A stretch of DNA of 64,000 nucleotides from Bartonella krasnovii (GCF_003606345.3 NZ_CP031844.2:1497001-1561000), one strand, 5' to 3'. Positions 39,015 through 50,255 are shown, counted from the first letter of the stretch. The notes: generated by a model from the sequence alone, not told the origin. Made by a program: numbers and translations.

Positions 39015-39905
39015 ATGTGTGAAAAAGCATATTTTATAGGTGCGCATGCTTATTCAGCTCCCATCATAGAGCCAGGGCTTTATCTTGTAGCAACGCCTAT
39101 TGGAAATCTTGCAGATATTACGCTTCGTGCTCTGCAAGTTCTAGCAGGCGTTGATATTTTAGCGTGTGAGGATACGCGGGTAACACGTGTTTTGTTGGAA
39201 CGTTACGGTATTCAAAAAAAAGCTTTTCTCTATCATGAATATAATGCGCAAAAAGCAGGTCCAAAGCTCTTAGCAGCTTTAGCAGAAAACAAAACGATAG
39301 CGCTCATTTCAGATGCGGGAACACCGCTTATTTCTGATCCTGGATTTCGATTAGTCGAAGAAGCCCGTAAGGAGGGTCATAAAATTATTCCGATTCCTGG
39401 CGCCTCCGCTCTTTTAGCTGCTCTGATACCGACAGGACTTCCAACTGACAGTTTTTTCTTTGCAGGTTTTTTGAGTGCCCGCAAAGCACAGCGCCAAAAA
39501 CGATTGGAACAATTAAAAGAGATTCCAGCGACTTTGATTTTTTATGAATCACCGCATCGTCTTATTGAAACTTTACAAGATATGGTCTCACTTTTTTCGG
39601 CGGATCGACCTGCCGCCATTTGTCGTGAATTAACAAAAAAGTTTGAAACTATAGATGTTTCTAATTTGGGAAGTTTGTTGGAAAATTACAAAAAACAGAC
39701 ACAGATTCGTGGAGAAATTGTCGTGCTTGTTGGAGAGTCATCATTTTCTTCTGTAAATGTAATAAGTGATCAAGAAGTTGATGAAATGTTATTGGAACAC
39801 GCACAAACACATTCCACGGCTCAAGCCGCAGCTTTGGTTGCAAAAAAGACTGGACTTAAAAAGCAGGAACTTTTTCAGCGGTTAATTTTTCTAAAAAATA
39901 TGTAA
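39015..39905 (+). CDS. rsmI: 16S rRNA (cytidine(1402)-2'-O)-methyltransferase
   Basis: A 296-aa SAM-dependent methyltransferase of the tetrapyrrole-methylase fold that modifies the ribosome decoding centre. Motifs are [53 protein letters not shown] and [17 protein letters not shown], all diagnostic of RsmI. The usual length is about 290. It is followed 4 bp later by yraN, a common arrangement in proteobacteria. Confidence 0.95.
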   Translation: MCEKAYFIGAHAYSAPIIEPGLYLVATPIGNLADITLRALQVLAGVDILACEDTRVTRVLLERYGIQKKAFLYHEYNAQKAGPKLLAALAENKTIALISDAGTPLISDPGFRLVEEARKEGHKIIPIPGASALLAALIPTGLPTDSFFFAGFLSARKAQRQKRLEQLKEIPATLIFYESPHRLIETLQDMVSLFSADRPAAICRELTKKFETIDVSNLGSLLENYKKQTQIRGEIVVLVGESSFSSVNVISDQEVDEMLLEHAQTHSTAQAAALVAKKTGLKKQELFQRLIFLKNM

Positions 39906-39909
39906 AATA

Positions 39910-40287
39910 ATGCGTAAAACCATACAAAAAAAACAGAGACAAAAATCTTTTTATCGGGGAGTTCGTGCAGAAAAGTTAGCCGCTTGGTGGTTGCGTTTCA
40001 AAGGATTTCACATAGCTGCAATGCGTTTTAAAACAAAGTGTGGGGAAATTGATTTAATTGCACGGCGTGGAAATCTTGTGTTAATTGTTGAAGTTAAAGC
40101 ACGTTCAACGTTGGCAGAAGCAATGGAAGCGGTTTCCCATATGAATGAAAGGCGAATTGAGGCAGCAGCCGATATTTGGCTCGCACGACAAAAAGATTAT
40201 GCCCTTTTATCTGTACGCTTTGATTTGATAGCAATTTTACCTTGGCGCTTACCACAACATATCCCCGCATTTTTTACCTCTGATTAA
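39910..40287 (+). CDS. YraN family protein (UPF0102), putative endonuclease
   Basis: A 125-aa protein with the RecB-like nuclease core of the UPF0102 family: [20 protein letters not shown], then [23 protein letters not shown], with the catalytic-type E, D and E-x-K residues. It lies directly after rsmI with a 4-bp gap, so it is translated from the same mRNA. The physiological substrate is not known. Confidence 0.9.
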   Translation: MRKTIQKKQRQKSFYRGVRAEKLAAWWLRFKGFHIAAMRFKTKCGEIDLIARRGNLVLIVEVKARSTLAEAMEAVSHMNERRIEAAADIWLARQKDYALLSVRFDLIAILPWRLPQHIPAFFTSD

Positions 40288-40395
40288 TAAGAGGCGAGCC
40301 ACGTTTTAACCATACTCAATAAAAAACATTTCGTTTTCATGTGTATATGCGTTAAAAAAAATCTATAACCGTTTGAGCGCTATAAGGAGTGAAAT

Positions 40396-40641
40396 ATGGA
40401 TGATTATGAAAAGTTTGCAACAGGTTTGCTCATTATTTTTGGAGCGCTGATTATTGGTGGTTTAATGGCAATGCATATTGTCCTGATGAATAAACCAGGT
40501 TTTTTATTTGCATTAGCTGCAGCTGTTATGGGTTGGTTTTCTGCTTTTGCCGTTCTGTTTGACAAACCAAAAATCTATTTGGGGTTGATTATTCTTGCAA
40601 TGCTCTGCGTTGCTTCTTCAATTAGCATTTATGTTAGTTAA
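40396..40641 (+). CDS. Small hypothetical inner-membrane protein
   Basis: An 81-aa protein with three hydrophobic helices (residues about 8-28, 34-53 and 58-79) and little else. A clear ribosome binding site (aaggag, 7 bp before ATG) supports expression. It is preceded by rsmI-yraN and followed 55 bp later by the proC-like gene. I recognise no family. Confidence 0.65.
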   Translation: MDDYEKFATGLLIIFGALIIGGLMAMHIVLMNKPGFLFALAAAVMGWFSAFAVLFDKPKIYLGLIILAMLCVASSISIYVS

Positions 40642-40696
40642 AATGTCTCAGCTATTGATTGAGATTCCTTTTAAAAGGTAAAACTGAGGAATAAAA

Positions 40697-41488
40697 ATGA
40701 AACTTGGCTTTTTGGGAACAGGTACAATCAGCGCTTGCATAATTAATGGCCTCATGACAAGCGCCTTTAATGTTTCTTCCATTATTGTTTCACCGCGCAA
40801 TGCACAAATAGCAGAGCGTCTTTCACACACTTATGATAAGGTTATGATTGCTGAAAATAACCAAGCGTTGCTCGATGTGAGTGAGTGTGTTTTTCTCTGT
40901 TTACCAAACCAAATTGCAGAAAGCGTTTTGCGTTCTCTTCGTTTTCGTCCAGAGCAACTGGTTATTTCCGTTCTCGCTATGGCAAAAGCAGCAGAAGTGG
41001 AAACGTGGATCAACCATAAAGTTTATCGCGCTGTTCCGTTACCTTTTGTCGCAGAGTGCAAAAATTTGACACCCATTTATCCCGATCACCCCTTTTTACG
41101 CACCTTATTTGATACATTGGGGGGCACATTGGTACTAGAAGAAGAAGAACAGTTTAATCTTTTTATGACAGCGGGCTCTCTGATGGGCGTATATTTTAAT
41201 TTTATAGAAACAGCCCATCAATGGTTTATAACACAAGGGTTGAAAAAACAGCAATCAGCAGAGTTTCTCACCATGATGTTTGGAAATCTTACGGATGAAA
41301 TGCGTAAAATTATAGCAACGGATCGCTCTGCCTCTCTTAATTTTGCACTGCTTGAAAAAGAGTTTTCAACAAAGGGGGGAACAAATGAATTTTTGTCAAA
41401 TTATTTTTCTCGTCAAGGGGGAGGCAGAGCTTTAACAACAGCTCTTGAGGCAACTTTACAAAAAATGAACGCTTCTAAAAAGACTTGA
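40697..41488 (+). CDS. Pyrroline-5-carboxylate reductase-like protein (ProC family, divergent)
   Basis: A 263-aa protein. The N-terminus MKLGFLGTGTISACIINGL is a Rossmann NAD(P)-binding motif, followed by VSPRNAQIAERLSHTY, which fits the phosphate-recognition loop of ProC. The C-terminal helical domain contains FSTKGGTNEFLSNYFSRQGG, which replaces the classical (S/T)PGGTT segment of P5C reductase. It may therefore not be a genuine proline biosynthesis enzyme. A good site (gagga) precedes the ATG. Confidence 0.7.
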   Translation: MKLGFLGTGTISACIINGLMTSAFNVSSIIVSPRNAQIAERLSHTYDKVMIAENNQALLDVSECVFLCLPNQIAESVLRSLRFRPEQLVISVLAMAKAAEVETWINHKVYRAVPLPFVAECKNLTPIYPDHPFLRTLFDTLGGTLVLEEEEQFNLFMTAGSLMGVYFNFIETAHQWFITQGLKKQQSAEFLTMMFGNLTDEMRKIIATDRSASLNFALLEKEFSTKGGTNEFLSNYFSRQGGGRALTTALEATLQKMNASKKT

Positions 41489-42175
41489 GCAACATTTTTT
41501 TCATCTCAATTAAGAGAGAACTATGGATCAATTGATTTAGCTTTTTGTGAACATGAATTGATAAAATTATCTGCTATAGATCTTTCAAGAGCAGGACACA
41601 CGGGCTTTTTAAATGTCTACCCCTTCTTTCATTTCCCCCTCCATTTAATTAACATGGATAGAAATAAATCTTTTGTCTCATTTTACTTTTTCTTATCATA
41701 AAATAAAAAATGTTTGTTTGTCTATTGTAAAGGAGAAACAACATTGAGAGAGCAAAAAATATAATGGATATTATTTATTGAAGTAAAAATGGTATGAAAT
41801 CTATACACTTCACAAGAGTTTTTACGTTATAGCATTCACAAGCCTTCTCGTGAGACGGTTGAGCCGCTTTGAGGATATTCTCTTTAAAACAAACCTTGTA
41901 TAAGAAACATCAATATATTCTTGAGAATTTTGTTGTTACGTAAAAAACATATCCAATAAAAACCAAGAAAAATGAAAAAACGTGAAAAAATGCGTCGTCT
42001 TCACTTTTTAAAAGATCTTTCTTTCGATGCTTTTGAACGTAGAAAAAACGAATAAAAAGGTGATGATAGAAAATCATTTTTTCCGGATTAGAATTCATAT
42101 TTTCCTTACAAAGGAGAAACTATTTTGATGTCTTTCATCGTTGTGTTTTAGCAAATTCTCTTAAACAAACTACAT
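41489..42175. other. Intergenic region (about 690 bp)
   Basis: No convincing gene. Two similar leaders, aaaggagaaacaaca (41729) and aaaggagaaactatt (42110), look like ribosome sites but lead only to very short frames. Around 41815-41890 is a weak copy of the dispersed intergenic sequence also found near 20990, 48450 and 55790. Confidence 0.45.
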
Positions 42176-43237
42176 TCAAAAGAGTTTATTTTTTATTTGA
42201 TCAACAATTGTACGATATAGTTGAGCATGCTCGCCATCAGGCTGAGCAACAAAAATAGGCACCCCCTCATCTGAAGAAAATCGTAAAGCTGCATCAAGCG
42301 GTATTTCTGCTAAGAACGGGACCTCTCGACGTTCCGCCTCTCCCCGTGCTCCACCATGACCAAAAATATCGTAGCGTTTTCCTGTATCAGGAGCGATAAA
42401 ATAACTCATATTTTCAATCAGTCCTAAAATAGGAACATTGACTTTCATGAACATTTCTATCGCTTTACGTGCATCAACTAAAGCAAGATCCTGCGGCGTA
42501 GAAACAACCAGTGCCCCCGTTAATTGTACCTGCTGTGCAAGTGTTAATTGTGCATCCCCTGTACCCGGCGGCATATCAACGACTAAAACGTCTAAAGGCC
42601 CCCATACAACATCTCGTAACAATTGCGTTACAGCAGCCATAACCATAGGACCACGCCATACCACCGGTTTTTCTTCCTCAACCAAAAATCCCATCGACAT
42701 TAATTTAAGACCAAATTTTTCAAGAGGTTGAATCTTTTTTTCTCCCATGAGCAGTGGTTTTTGATTAACAAGTCCTGTCAAACGTGGCAAAGATGGACCA
42801 TAGATATCTGCATCCATAATCCCTATTTTGAAACCTGAATCTTGTAAAGCTAAGGCGATATTGATCGCCATCGTCGATTTTCCTACCCCCCCTTTTCCAG
42901 AAGCAATAGCAATGACATGACGTACACCTTCTATAGGCATTTTCACAGGCAAGAGATTCGCTCTGCGTCGAGGTGCTCCCTTTGTTGTTTTTTCTGCTGT
43001 AAGCGTAACAACAACAGATTGGACCCCCTCCAAAGCACACACTAACTCTTCTGCAGAACGGCGCAATGATTCCCATTCTTGCACACGTCCATCAGGAACT
43101 GTAATGGAAAAGAAAACCTTGCCATCAGCAATTAATATTTCTGAAAGCAGCCCCAACGATACAATATCTCTTTCAAGATCTGGTCCTTTGATTTTACGTA
43201 GCACGTTACGGACAACCTCACTTGTGATAAGATCCAC
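42176..43237 (-). CDS. Mrp/NBP35-family iron-sulfur carrier ATPase
   Basis: A 353-aa protein of the Mrp/ApbC family, which helps assemble or transfer Fe-S clusters. Residues about 1-95 form a MIP18/DUF59 domain (VRNVLRKIKGPDLERDIVSLGL). A deviant P-loop GKGGVGKST follows, then DADIYGPSLPRL, VVDMPPGTGDAQLTLAQ and a late DIFGHGGA. The Cys-x-x-Cys that many Mrp proteins carry before DIFGHGG is replaced by IAPDTGKRY, so a bridging cluster held by these cysteines is not possible here. The gene is single. Confidence 0.9.
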   Translation of the reverse strand: MDLITSEVVRNVLRKIKGPDLERDIVSLGLLSEILIADGKVFFSITVPDGRVQEWESLRRSAEELVCALEGVQSVVVTLTAEKTTKGAPRRRANLLPVKMPIEGVRHVIAIASGKGGVGKSTMAINIALALQDSGFKIGIMDADIYGPSLPRLTGLVNQKPLLMGEKKIQPLEKFGLKLMSMGFLVEEEKPVVWRGPMVMAAVTQLLRDVVWGPLDVLVVDMPPGTGDAQLTLAQQVQLTGALVVSTPQDLALVDARKAIEMFMKVNVPILGLIENMSYFIAPDTGKRYDIFGHGGARGEAERREVPFLAEIPLDAALRFSSDEGVPIFVAQPDGEHAQLYRTIVDQIKNKLF

Positions 43238-43712
43238 GCTCTTTCCTCTCTATAAAACACCAACAAATACAAGCATAAGAACGAAAAATACTGACAGGTT
43301 CATCCCTTAACATTTTCGACTTTAGTTAAGAGTTATAAAGTATAAATGACTTATATTTTATCTCTTTAAAAACACAAAAATTGAGAAAAACTCTCATATC
43401 AAAGTATTTTTAAATTAAGCATACAACAATCTATCATGCTTTCTTGTAAGCCTTTAACGCCTTCGTCATTTATTTTTTTTAGACTCAATCGCTATTTTCT
43501 TACATTTTCAAAGTATCATAAACAAAGTGTTACAAACAGTTATAAGGTGTCTTATATTTTTTCAAGTGAGAGAAAAACAATCTAAGATTGACTTTTTTCA
43601 TATTTTTTCTTATGGATTAACGGCTGTCTGATAGGATAAAATTGTTCATCACGCGCAAAACTGCTCATAAAACGAAGATTAAGAAGGGCCGCACTCCGCG
43701 GTATTTAAATAA
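43238..43712. other. Intergenic region upstream of rpmH
   Basis: A divergent spacer between mrp and the rpmH operon without a gene. The promoter proposed at 43588-43616 lies in it. The remaining sequence is A+T-rich without clear signals. Confidence 0.5.
43588..43616 (+). promoter_or_regulatory. Candidate promoter of the rpmH-rnpA-yidC-yihA operon
   Basis: A -35 box ttgact (43588-43593), a 17-bp spacer and tatgga (43611-43616) fit the sigma-70 pattern, about 95 bp before rpmH. This is inferred from sequence only; the -10 box matches the consensus at just four of six positions. Confidence 0.35.
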
Positions 43713-43847
43713 ATGAAACGTACGTACCAACCATCTAAACTTGTCCGTAAACGCCGCCATGGATTTCGTGCACGCATGGCAACAGCTGGAGGACGTAAAG
43801 TTATTGCTGCAAGACGTGCTCGTGGACGTAAGCGGCTCTCTGCTTAA
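43713..43847 (+). CDS. rpmH: 50S ribosomal protein L34
   Basis: A 44-aa, strongly basic protein that starts [18 protein letters not shown] and ends GRKRLSA, the full universal L34 pattern and exact length. It is short, so easily missed. It is the first gene of the conserved rpmH-rnpA-yidC-yihA cluster. Confidence 0.97.
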   Translation: MKRTYQPSKLVRKRRHGFRARMATAGGRKVIAARRARGRKRLSA

Positions 43848-43966
43848 CCATTTAAATTTTCACAACCGTTAAGGACTGCTCATTATTTCTTCGTTGTGAA
43901 ACTTTTGTTATGAACCTCTACTGCTTGGTCAGCCAAGCATTTAGTGAAATTGCGAAATGTTCTTTT

Positions 43967-44359
43967 ATGAAGAAAAAACATCCCTGCCGTATTCGCAAAA
44001 GAGCAGATTTTTTGGCTGTCCGTACAGGAGAGAAACGACGTGGTCCTTTATTTTTACTCGAAGTTAAATCTCGTGAACAAACAACAGAAAGAAAATCTTC
44101 TCTTGTTGCGCGTGTAGGCTTCACTGTTACCCGTAAAAACGGTAATGCTGTAAAGCGTAATCGTATCAAAAGGCGCTTGCGTGAAGCCGTGAGAGTTGGT
44201 GTAACAAATCACATGGAAGCAGGGACTGATTATGTCATTGTAGCGTATCGTGATGCATTATATGCGCCTTTCACATCTTTGATTAGTGAATTAAATCGGC
44301 GAATAAAACCAAAAACAAAATATCAGCAACGACAACAAGGGAATACGAATGGAATATAA
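43967..44359 (+). CDS. rnpA: Ribonuclease P protein component
   Basis: A 130-aa basic protein that assists the RNase P RNA in tRNA 5' maturation. It shows [20 protein letters not shown], then [25 protein letters not shown], including the RNR motif. I use the ATG at 43967, where family similarity begins. The frame also has an ATG at 43910 that would add 19 residues; neither has a strong ribosome site. It overlaps yidC by 11 bp. Confidence 0.92.
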   Translation: MKKKHPCRIRKRADFLAVRTGEKRRGPLFLLEVKSREQTTERKSSLVARVGFTVTRKNGNAVKRNRIKRRLREAVRVGVTNHMEAGTDYVIVAYRDALYAPFTSLISELNRRIKPKTKYQQRQQGNTNGI

Positions 44360-46193
44360 CCGCAATTTCTTTATCGCTATTGGCTTATCTTTCGTAGTGC
44401 TCATCGCATGGCAATTTCTTCATGTTGCTCCCAAACAAGCAAAGTTACAAAAACAACAAGTCATCGCACAACAACAGCAATTGTCAAAACAACAGTCAAC
44501 CCTTTCTACTCCCACGACGAATTCTTCTGACAATCCCTCAACGCATCAAGCAACATCGCTCATCGAGCACCCAATGACTCCTGAAGTCCGGAAAGCTGTA
44601 TTAGCTAAAACAGAGCGTGTCGAGATCAAAACCAATGAATTGGAAGGCTCTATTAATCTTGTTGGTGCACAGTTTGATGATCTTCTCCTCAAGAGATATC
44701 GTGTAACCGTCGATAAAAAATCACCGGAAATCGATTTACTAAATCCTCAAGGGTTCAAAACGACCTACTTGGCCGAATTTGGTTTTACAAGTGCATCTTT
44801 GCCAGCAAAAGCCTTACCACAATCCGATACACAGTGGCAAATAGAGGGGAACAATACAACCCTGACCCCTTCAACACCCATCACTTTAATTTATAATAAC
44901 GGACAGGGACAAATCTTCCGCCGTACCCTTTCTGTTGATGATCATTACATGTTTACCATTGAGGATTCTATCAGCAATGAAAGTGATCAACCGATTTATC
45001 TCTCATCCTATGCTCGCGTTGCACGTGCAGCACCACCAGAACATACAAATGCCACTTATTTGCTTCACGAGGGGATGATCGGTATAGCTGGGGATTCGCT
45101 CAAAACTGAAAAATATAAAACCTTAGCAGAGCTTGATCCAAATCCTGATAATGGACAAAAGAGCATGACTTTTTCCAAAGTAACAGGAGGCTGGATTGGT
45201 ATTACCGATAAATATTGGGCTGTAGCGGTTATTCCCCCGCAAGATAAAGAATATACAAGCCGTTTTATTTATTTTGATCGTTTGCAAACGCATTATCAAT
45301 CTGACTTGCTAGGATCGCCTTTAACGATTGCCCCCAATGAAACAAAAACTGTTACAAATCGCCTTTTTGCTGGTGCAAAACAAGTTGAAATCATTAATCA
45401 CTATCAAAATGACCTAAAAATCAATAAGTTTGCTCTCTTAATTGATTGGGGTTGGTTTGATTTCATCACAAAACCCATGTTTGCCCTCATTGATATTCTT
45501 TATAAGCAAACAGGAAATTTTGGTATTGCCATCCTTCTGGTCACAGTCCTTTTAAAAACACTTCTTTTCCCTCTCGCCAATAAATCTTATAAATCCATGG
45601 CGCGTATGAAACTTCTACAACCGCGATTACTAGAAATAAAAGAAAAATATCCCGATGACCGAAACAAACAACAGCAAGCAATCATAGAACTGTATAAAAC
45701 CGAAAAAATAAATCCCCTTGCCGGTTGTTGGCCGATGTTGGTTCAATTTCCAATATTTTTTGCTCTTTATAAAGTTCTCTATATCACCATTGAAATGCGC
45801 CATGCTCCTTTCTTTGGCTGGATTCAAGATTTAGCGGCCCCAGATCCAACGTCTCTTTTCAACTTGTTTGGTCTCCTGCCATATACAACGCCAGCATTTC
45901 TTATGATTGGTGCATGGCCTTTGATTATGGGAATAACGATGTTTCTACAAATGCGTATGAATCCCGCTCCTCAAGACCAGACTCAAGCGATAATCTTCAC
46001 ATGGATGCCTGTTGTCTTTACTTTTATGCTCGCCTCTTTCCCTGTTGGTCTTGTCATCTATTGGGCATGGAACAATATATTGTCAATCATTCAGCAAGGT
46101 ATCATGATGAAGCGCCAAGGAGTTAAAATTGAGCTTTTTGATAACTTGAAAGTCATGTGGAAAAAAACACCCAAAAAAGAAGCGCAAGAATGA
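44349..46193 (+). CDS. yidC: Membrane protein insertase YidC
   Basis: A 614-aa Gram-negative type YidC. One N-terminal helix (residues 7-25) is followed by a Gln-rich linker, a large periplasmic domain (about 60-360) and five C-terminal helices. The core shows [20 protein letters not shown], with the functional Arg/Lys nearby, [18 protein letters not shown] and [21 protein letters not shown]. It inserts inner-membrane proteins with or without SecYEG. It overlaps rnpA upstream and yihA downstream, so all are made from one transcript. Confidence 0.96.
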   Translation: MEYNRNFFIAIGLSFVVLIAWQFLHVAPKQAKLQKQQVIAQQQQLSKQQSTLSTPTTNSSDNPSTHQATSLIEHPMTPEVRKAVLAKTERVEIKTNELEGSINLVGAQFDDLLLKRYRVTVDKKSPEIDLLNPQGFKTTYLAEFGFTSASLPAKALPQSDTQWQIEGNNTTLTPSTPITLIYNNGQGQIFRRTLSVDDHYMFTIEDSISNESDQPIYLSSYARVARAAPPEHTNATYLLHEGMIGIAGDSLKTEKYKTLAELDPNPDNGQKSMTFSKVTGGWIGITDKYWAVAVIPPQDKEYTSRFIYFDRLQTHYQSDLLGSPLTIAPNETKTVTNRLFAGAKQVEIINHYQNDLKINKFALLIDWGWFDFITKPMFALIDILYKQTGNFGIAILLVTVLLKTLLFPLANKSYKSMARMKLLQPRLLEIKEKYPDDRNKQQQAIIELYKTEKINPLAGCWPMLVQFPIFFALYKVLYITIEMRHAPFFGWIQDLAAPDPTSLFNLFGLLPYTTPAFLMIGAWPLIMGITMFLQMRMNPAPQDQTQAIIFTWMPVVFTFMLASFPVGLVIYWAWNNILSIIQQGIMMKRQGVKIELFDNLKVMWKKTPKKEAQE

Positions 46194-46834
46194 CAAGAGA
46201 TTCTTCCCTTTCTGGAATTTTTTCTCGCAATTGGGTTTTTATTCGCGGTGTCCCCGCAATACGCTTTCTTCCCCCTGAAGGACCACCAGAAATCGCATTT
46301 GCGGGACGTTCCAATGTTGGAAAATCATCTTTAATCAACGCACTCGTCCAGCAAAAAGGCTTAGCACGAACCTCAAATACACCAGGACGCACTCAAGAGC
46401 TTAATTATTTTGTCCCCGATGGCTTCAGTGGACAACAAGGAGACCTTCCCCCTTTCGCATTGGTAGATATGCCAGGTTATGGTTTTGCTGCTGCGCCTAA
46501 AAATCTGGTTGATGCTTGGACAAATTTGATTTTTAGCTATTTACGGGGACGCACAACACTAAAGCGTGTGTACCTCTTGATTGATTCACGACACGGAATC
46601 AAAAATAATGATGAAGACGTTCTTGCACTCCTTGATAAGGCAGCCGTTTCTTACCAAATTGTTTTAACAAAAAGCGATAAAATCAAATCAAATGCTTTGG
46701 AAAAATTAATGGTGACCACACAAACAAAACTTCTCAAACGTCCAGCAGCCTATCCTGAAATCCTTGCGACCTCTTCAGAAAAATCATACGGTTTGGAAGA
46801 ATTACGTGCTGCTATTTTACAAACCATTGCATAA
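46190..46834 (+). CDS. Ribosome biogenesis GTP-binding protein YihA/YsxC/EngB
   Basis: A 214-aa TRAFAC GTPase required for assembly of the large ribosomal subunit. G1 is [15 protein letters not shown]3 VDMPGYG, G4 TKSDK and a G5-like SEKS. The start at 46190 overlaps the yidC stop (atga); an upstream in-frame ATG at 46157 lies within yidC and lacks family similarity. Confidence 0.95.
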   Translation: MTRDSSLSGIFSRNWVFIRGVPAIRFLPPEGPPEIAFAGRSNVGKSSLINALVQQKGLARTSNTPGRTQELNYFVPDGFSGQQGDLPPFALVDMPGYGFAAAPKNLVDAWTNLIFSYLRGRTTLKRVYLLIDSRHGIKNNDEDVLALLDKAAVSYQIVLTKSDKIKSNALEKLMVTTQTKLLKRPAAYPEILATSSEKSYGLEELRAAILQTIA

Positions 46835-46974
46835 GAGAAGGCATTCATATTATTAACAATTTATTAAGCATAATTGCCAGCGGCTGCTAATGATCTTGTA
46901 CTTCTCATCAAGCATCTTTATAAAAAAAGATGACTTGAAAGAATTCTTATCCACTCTACTTAATTGTGTAAATT

Positions 46975-47667
46975 ATGCTGACACTTTTTCACTCTCCTCT
47001 CTCCACTGCTTCGCGCTTCATACGCCTCATTCTTGGGGAATATGGTGTAACCACTCAACTGATTGAAGAATATGAATGGGCGAGAAGACACGAATTTCTT
47101 GCTCTCAATCCCGCCGGTCATGTTCCTGTTTTTCTCGATGAACACGAAGTTCCATTATCAGGTCCCTTTGTTATCTGTGAATATTTAGATGAAACCCATG
47201 GAAGTTTACGACAAGAAAATAAACTCTTTCCAGAAAATCCTTTAGATCGTGCGGAAGTACGCCGTCTTAATGACTGGTTTTTAAATAAATTTGAAAATGA
47301 AGCAACGCGCCATATTGTACGAGAAAGAATCCATAAACGTGAAATGCCCCTCTCCATTGGCGGAGGCGCTCCTAATTCGCAGATTTTACGCAATGCACGG
47401 GCCAATATTCCACCCCATATGAACTATCTCAATTGGCTGTGTGCCTCTCGCGATAGCTTAGTGGGTTCTTCCTTGTCCTATGCTGATCTAGCAGCAGCCG
47501 CTTCTGTTTCTGTCCTTGACTTTTTAGGAGAAATTGACTGGGAACAATCCCCTGCTGCCAAAGATTGGTATATGCGAATTAAATCACGACCCTCTTTTCG
47601 TTCTCTTTTAACAGATCGTGTTCGCGGAATTGTTGCAAGTACTCACTATGCTGATCTTGATTTCTAG
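46975..47667 (+). CDS. Glutathione S-transferase-like protein, probable FzlA (FtsZ-associated)
   Basis: A 230-aa protein with a thioredoxin-fold N-terminal half (MLTLFHSPLSTASRFIRLIL, later NPAGHVPVFLDE and CEYLDET) and an all-helical C-terminal half. The ending DRVRGIVASTHYADLDF is the conserved tail that separates FzlA, the alphaproteobacterial FtsZ-binding GST relative, from catalytic GSTs. In Caulobacter that tail is important for division. The assignment rests on remembered motifs. It stands alone 140 bp after yihA. Confidence 0.75.
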   Translation: MLTLFHSPLSTASRFIRLILGEYGVTTQLIEEYEWARRHEFLALNPAGHVPVFLDEHEVPLSGPFVICEYLDETHGSLRQENKLFPENPLDRAEVRRLNDWFLNKFENEATRHIVRERIHKREMPLSIGGGAPNSQILRNARANIPPHMNYLNWLCASRDSLVGSSLSYADLAAAASVSVLDFLGEIDWEQSPAAKDWYMRIKSRPSFRSLLTDRVRGIVASTHYADLDF

Positions 47668-48731
47668 TCTCCTCTCACAAATACAAGTAAAAATAAATTT
47701 TATCTAAAGAAAGCTTCTCGGTTTATAAATTTTATGCCTGCCTATAAAAATATAAGAATAGATTGCTTCATGATCTTATTGAAGAGAAAATAAGAATCCA
47801 TCATACTCTCTTATTTCAACCCCTCTTATCATACTCTCCCCCAAAATCATTTTTATAAAAAGATCCATATAGAGATAAAATATTTCACAAAGGAGTTTAA
47901 AGTCTCTCTTTAAAGACAAGAGCTGCAGCACCATTAGAAAGTGAGGACAATAAAATAACAATAGTTAATGCTTAAGTTTCCCTCCTCTCTTTCCAATCTA
48001 TGAAAAAACGCCCCCCCATACATAACGACTTACTCTTAATACAAAAAGCGTTATCACGTGTTTTTACAAAATAACAATTTTTGCCAACTCGCTTTCCTAA
48101 AAGATAAAGAATCCAACCAACGCCCATGTGTCGACGATTCAACTTCTCAGACATCTTCCTGTTTCTTCCTCTTTTTATGTGTTTTTATTGATAGATAGCA
48201 TTTTGATTTAAAATGATAATTTTTAAAATTGAATCATAAACTTCAAATATTTTTCTTATGCGTTATAAGCGGGATTGGTGTGTGAAAAAATTATCTTATA
48301 AAAAAAATAAAAGTATCTATGAACATTTCCAGGGTCCAAGAGCTAGCAAAGCGTATGATGATGCCAATTTTCGCTTTTATGAAACGTAGCGGTATAGAAT
48401 AGATTTTATATTATTCATGGAGATTTTTTCGTTATACCCTTCAAGCGCACCATCATAAAACGAGCTTTAAGAGCATTAAGACCAATATTTCTTTAAGACG
48501 AGCGCATAAGTTAAGTATATTTTGTTTGAAATATTCTTCTTTACATGAAGAACGTGCCCCACTATTAGGCTTTTCATGCAAGCTTTACTCTATCCATCAC
48601 ATGATCTAACAAAAAATATCTCTCTGTAAATTTGTAAATCTTATACCACTTTCCCTAGACGATAGAATTTTACAGTACAAAAGGATAAATTAAAGCAGAA
48701 AAAAATTTTTCCCTATAAAGAAAAAGAACGG
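47668..48731. other. Long intergenic region (about 1.1 kb)
   Basis: No gene that I can support. At 48420-48560 lies one of the clearer copies of a dispersed intergenic sequence, with blocks gcgcaccatcataaaacgag and gacgagcgcataagtta; relatives are near 20990, 41850 and 55790. Confidence 0.5.
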
Positions 48732-48761
48732 TTGGAAAGAAGTCAAGAATTTGCCTATACT
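48732..48761 (+). promoter_or_regulatory. Candidate promoter of dapB
   Basis: ttggaa (48732-48737), an 18-bp spacer and tatact (48756-48761), about 33 bp before the dapB start. A reasonable sigma-70 pattern, from sequence alone. Confidence 0.45.
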
Positions 48762-48793
48762 ACGGGGCATTAAAGTACTATAAGGAGATGAAA

Positions 48794-49606
48794 ATGCGCC
48801 TTACAGTTGTTGGTGCAAATGGAAGAATGGGACGTGAACTCATTACAGCAACCGGACTTAGAAAAGATGTAGAGCTTTGTGCTGTTCTTGTGCGCAAAGG
48901 CTCACCTTTTGTAGGAAAAGATGCCTCTACCTTAATTGGTTCAGATTCTCTTGGGGTTTGTATCACAGATGATCCCGAAAAAGCTTTTTCAAACACAGAA
49001 GGGATTGTAGATTTTTCACAACCCCAAGCGAGTATTCTTTATGCTCATTATGCGGCTCAAAGAAAACTTGTCCATATTATAGGCACCACAGGATTTAGCA
49101 AAACAGAAGAAGAAAAAATTGCAGAGTTTGCGAAACATACAACAATTGTCAAATCCGGAAATATGAGCCTTGGAATAAATCTTTTAGCCAACCTTGTAAA
49201 GAAAGCAGCCAAAGCATTAGAAGCCAATGATTTTGATATTGAAATTTACGAAATGCATCATGCAAACAAAGTTGATGCCCCTTCTGGAACAGCCCTTCTT
49301 CTTGGACAAGCAGCAGCTGAAGGTCGAAATGTTATGCTGCAAGATGTACGTGTCAACGAACGCAATGGCCATACAGGGAAACGCGAAAAAGGCTCCATTG
49401 GCTTTTCTTGTTCACGGGGTGGAACAGTTGTTGGCGAACACAATGTCATTTTTGCCGGTTCCCATGAGCGCATTATTCTTTCCCATACAGCACAAGAACG
49501 CTCCATCTTTGCCAATGGCGCATTAAAAGCAGCTTTATGGGCAAAAAACCATGGAAATGGTCTTTATTCAATGCTCGATGTCTTGGGATTAAACGATGAA
49601 TTTTAA
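48794..49606 (+). CDS. dapB: 4-hydroxy-tetrahydrodipicolinate reductase
   Basis: A 270-aa enzyme of lysine and diaminopimelate synthesis. It starts [16 protein letters not shown] with the NAD(P)-binding glycine pattern. The active-site region is [20 protein letters not shown], where the His pair, the Lys and the SGT loop bind substrate. The ATG at 48794 has aaggag at proper distance; the ATG at 48788 touches that site and is unlikely to be used. gpmA follows after 28 bp. Confidence 0.95.
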   Translation: MRLTVVGANGRMGRELITATGLRKDVELCAVLVRKGSPFVGKDASTLIGSDSLGVCITDDPEKAFSNTEGIVDFSQPQASILYAHYAAQRKLVHIIGTTGFSKTEEEKIAEFAKHTTIVKSGNMSLGINLLANLVKKAAKALEANDFDIEIYEMHHANKVDAPSGTALLLGQAAAEGRNVMLQDVRVNERNGHTGKREKGSIGFSCSRGGTVVGEHNVIFAGSHERIILSHTAQERSIFANGALKAALWAKNHGNGLYSMLDVLGLNDEF

Positions 49607-49634
49607 ACAATCAATAAAATAGAGGCAATTCATA

Positions 49635-50255
49635 ATGGGACGCACACTTGTACTCATCCGTCACGGACAAAGCGAATGGAATCTCAAAAATCTTTTTACG
49701 GGTTGGAAAGACCCTGATTTAACAGAAAAAGGTCATGCTGAAGCGATAGCAGCAGGAAAAAAACTGAAAGAATCTGGTTTAAAGTTTGATATCGCATATA
49801 CATCTGCTTTACAGCGTGCCCAAAAAACAGCTCAGCACATTTTAGAGCAAATGGGACAATCAAATTTAGAAGTGATCAAAAACTCTGCATTAAATGAACG
49901 TAATTATGGAGATCTCGCTGGTTTAAATAAAGATGAAGTGCGCCAACAATGGGGGCAAGAGCAAGTGCAAATGTGGCGCCGCTCCTATACGATTGCCCCC
50001 CCGAATGGAGAAAGTCTACGCGATACCGGTGCACGCATTTGGCCTTATTATCTTTATCATATCCAGCCTCATATTTTGCGTTCTCAAACTGTTTTGATCG
50101 CAGCACATGGAAATTCTCTTCGTGCCCTTATTATGGCGCTTGAAGGTCTTACCAGTGAGCAAATTATATCTCAAGAATTAGCAACCGGTATTCCTATTCT
50201 TTACACCTTTAATCCCGATTCAACCATTGCATCAAAGACAATCATCACACCTTAA
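49635..50255 (+). CDS. gpmA: 2,3-bisphosphoglycerate-dependent phosphoglycerate mutase
   Basis: A 206-aa glycolytic/gluconeogenic mutase of the histidine phosphatase superfamily. The catalytic RHGQSEWN lies at residues 9-16, [15 protein letters not shown] follows, and [13 protein letters not shown] carries the second His. It is shorter than the E. coli enzyme (about 250 aa), as is usual in Rhizobiales. It is probably in an operon with dapB. Confidence 0.93.
   Translation: MGRTLVLIRHGQSEWNLKNLFTGWKDPDLTEKGHAEAIAAGKKLKESGLKFDIAYTSALQRAQKTAQHILEQMGQSNLEVIKNSALNERNYGDLAGLNKDEVRQQWGQEQVQMWRRSYTIAPPNGESLRDTGARIWPYYLYHIQPHILRSQTVLIAAHGNSLRALIMALEGLTSEQIISQELATGIPILYTFNPDSTIASKTIITP

Noticed and set aside
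41910..42098. 62-codon minus-strand ORF with hydrophobic end
   Set aside because: Only a weak aaggaa site and no homologous motif; it lies in a gap with other chance frames.
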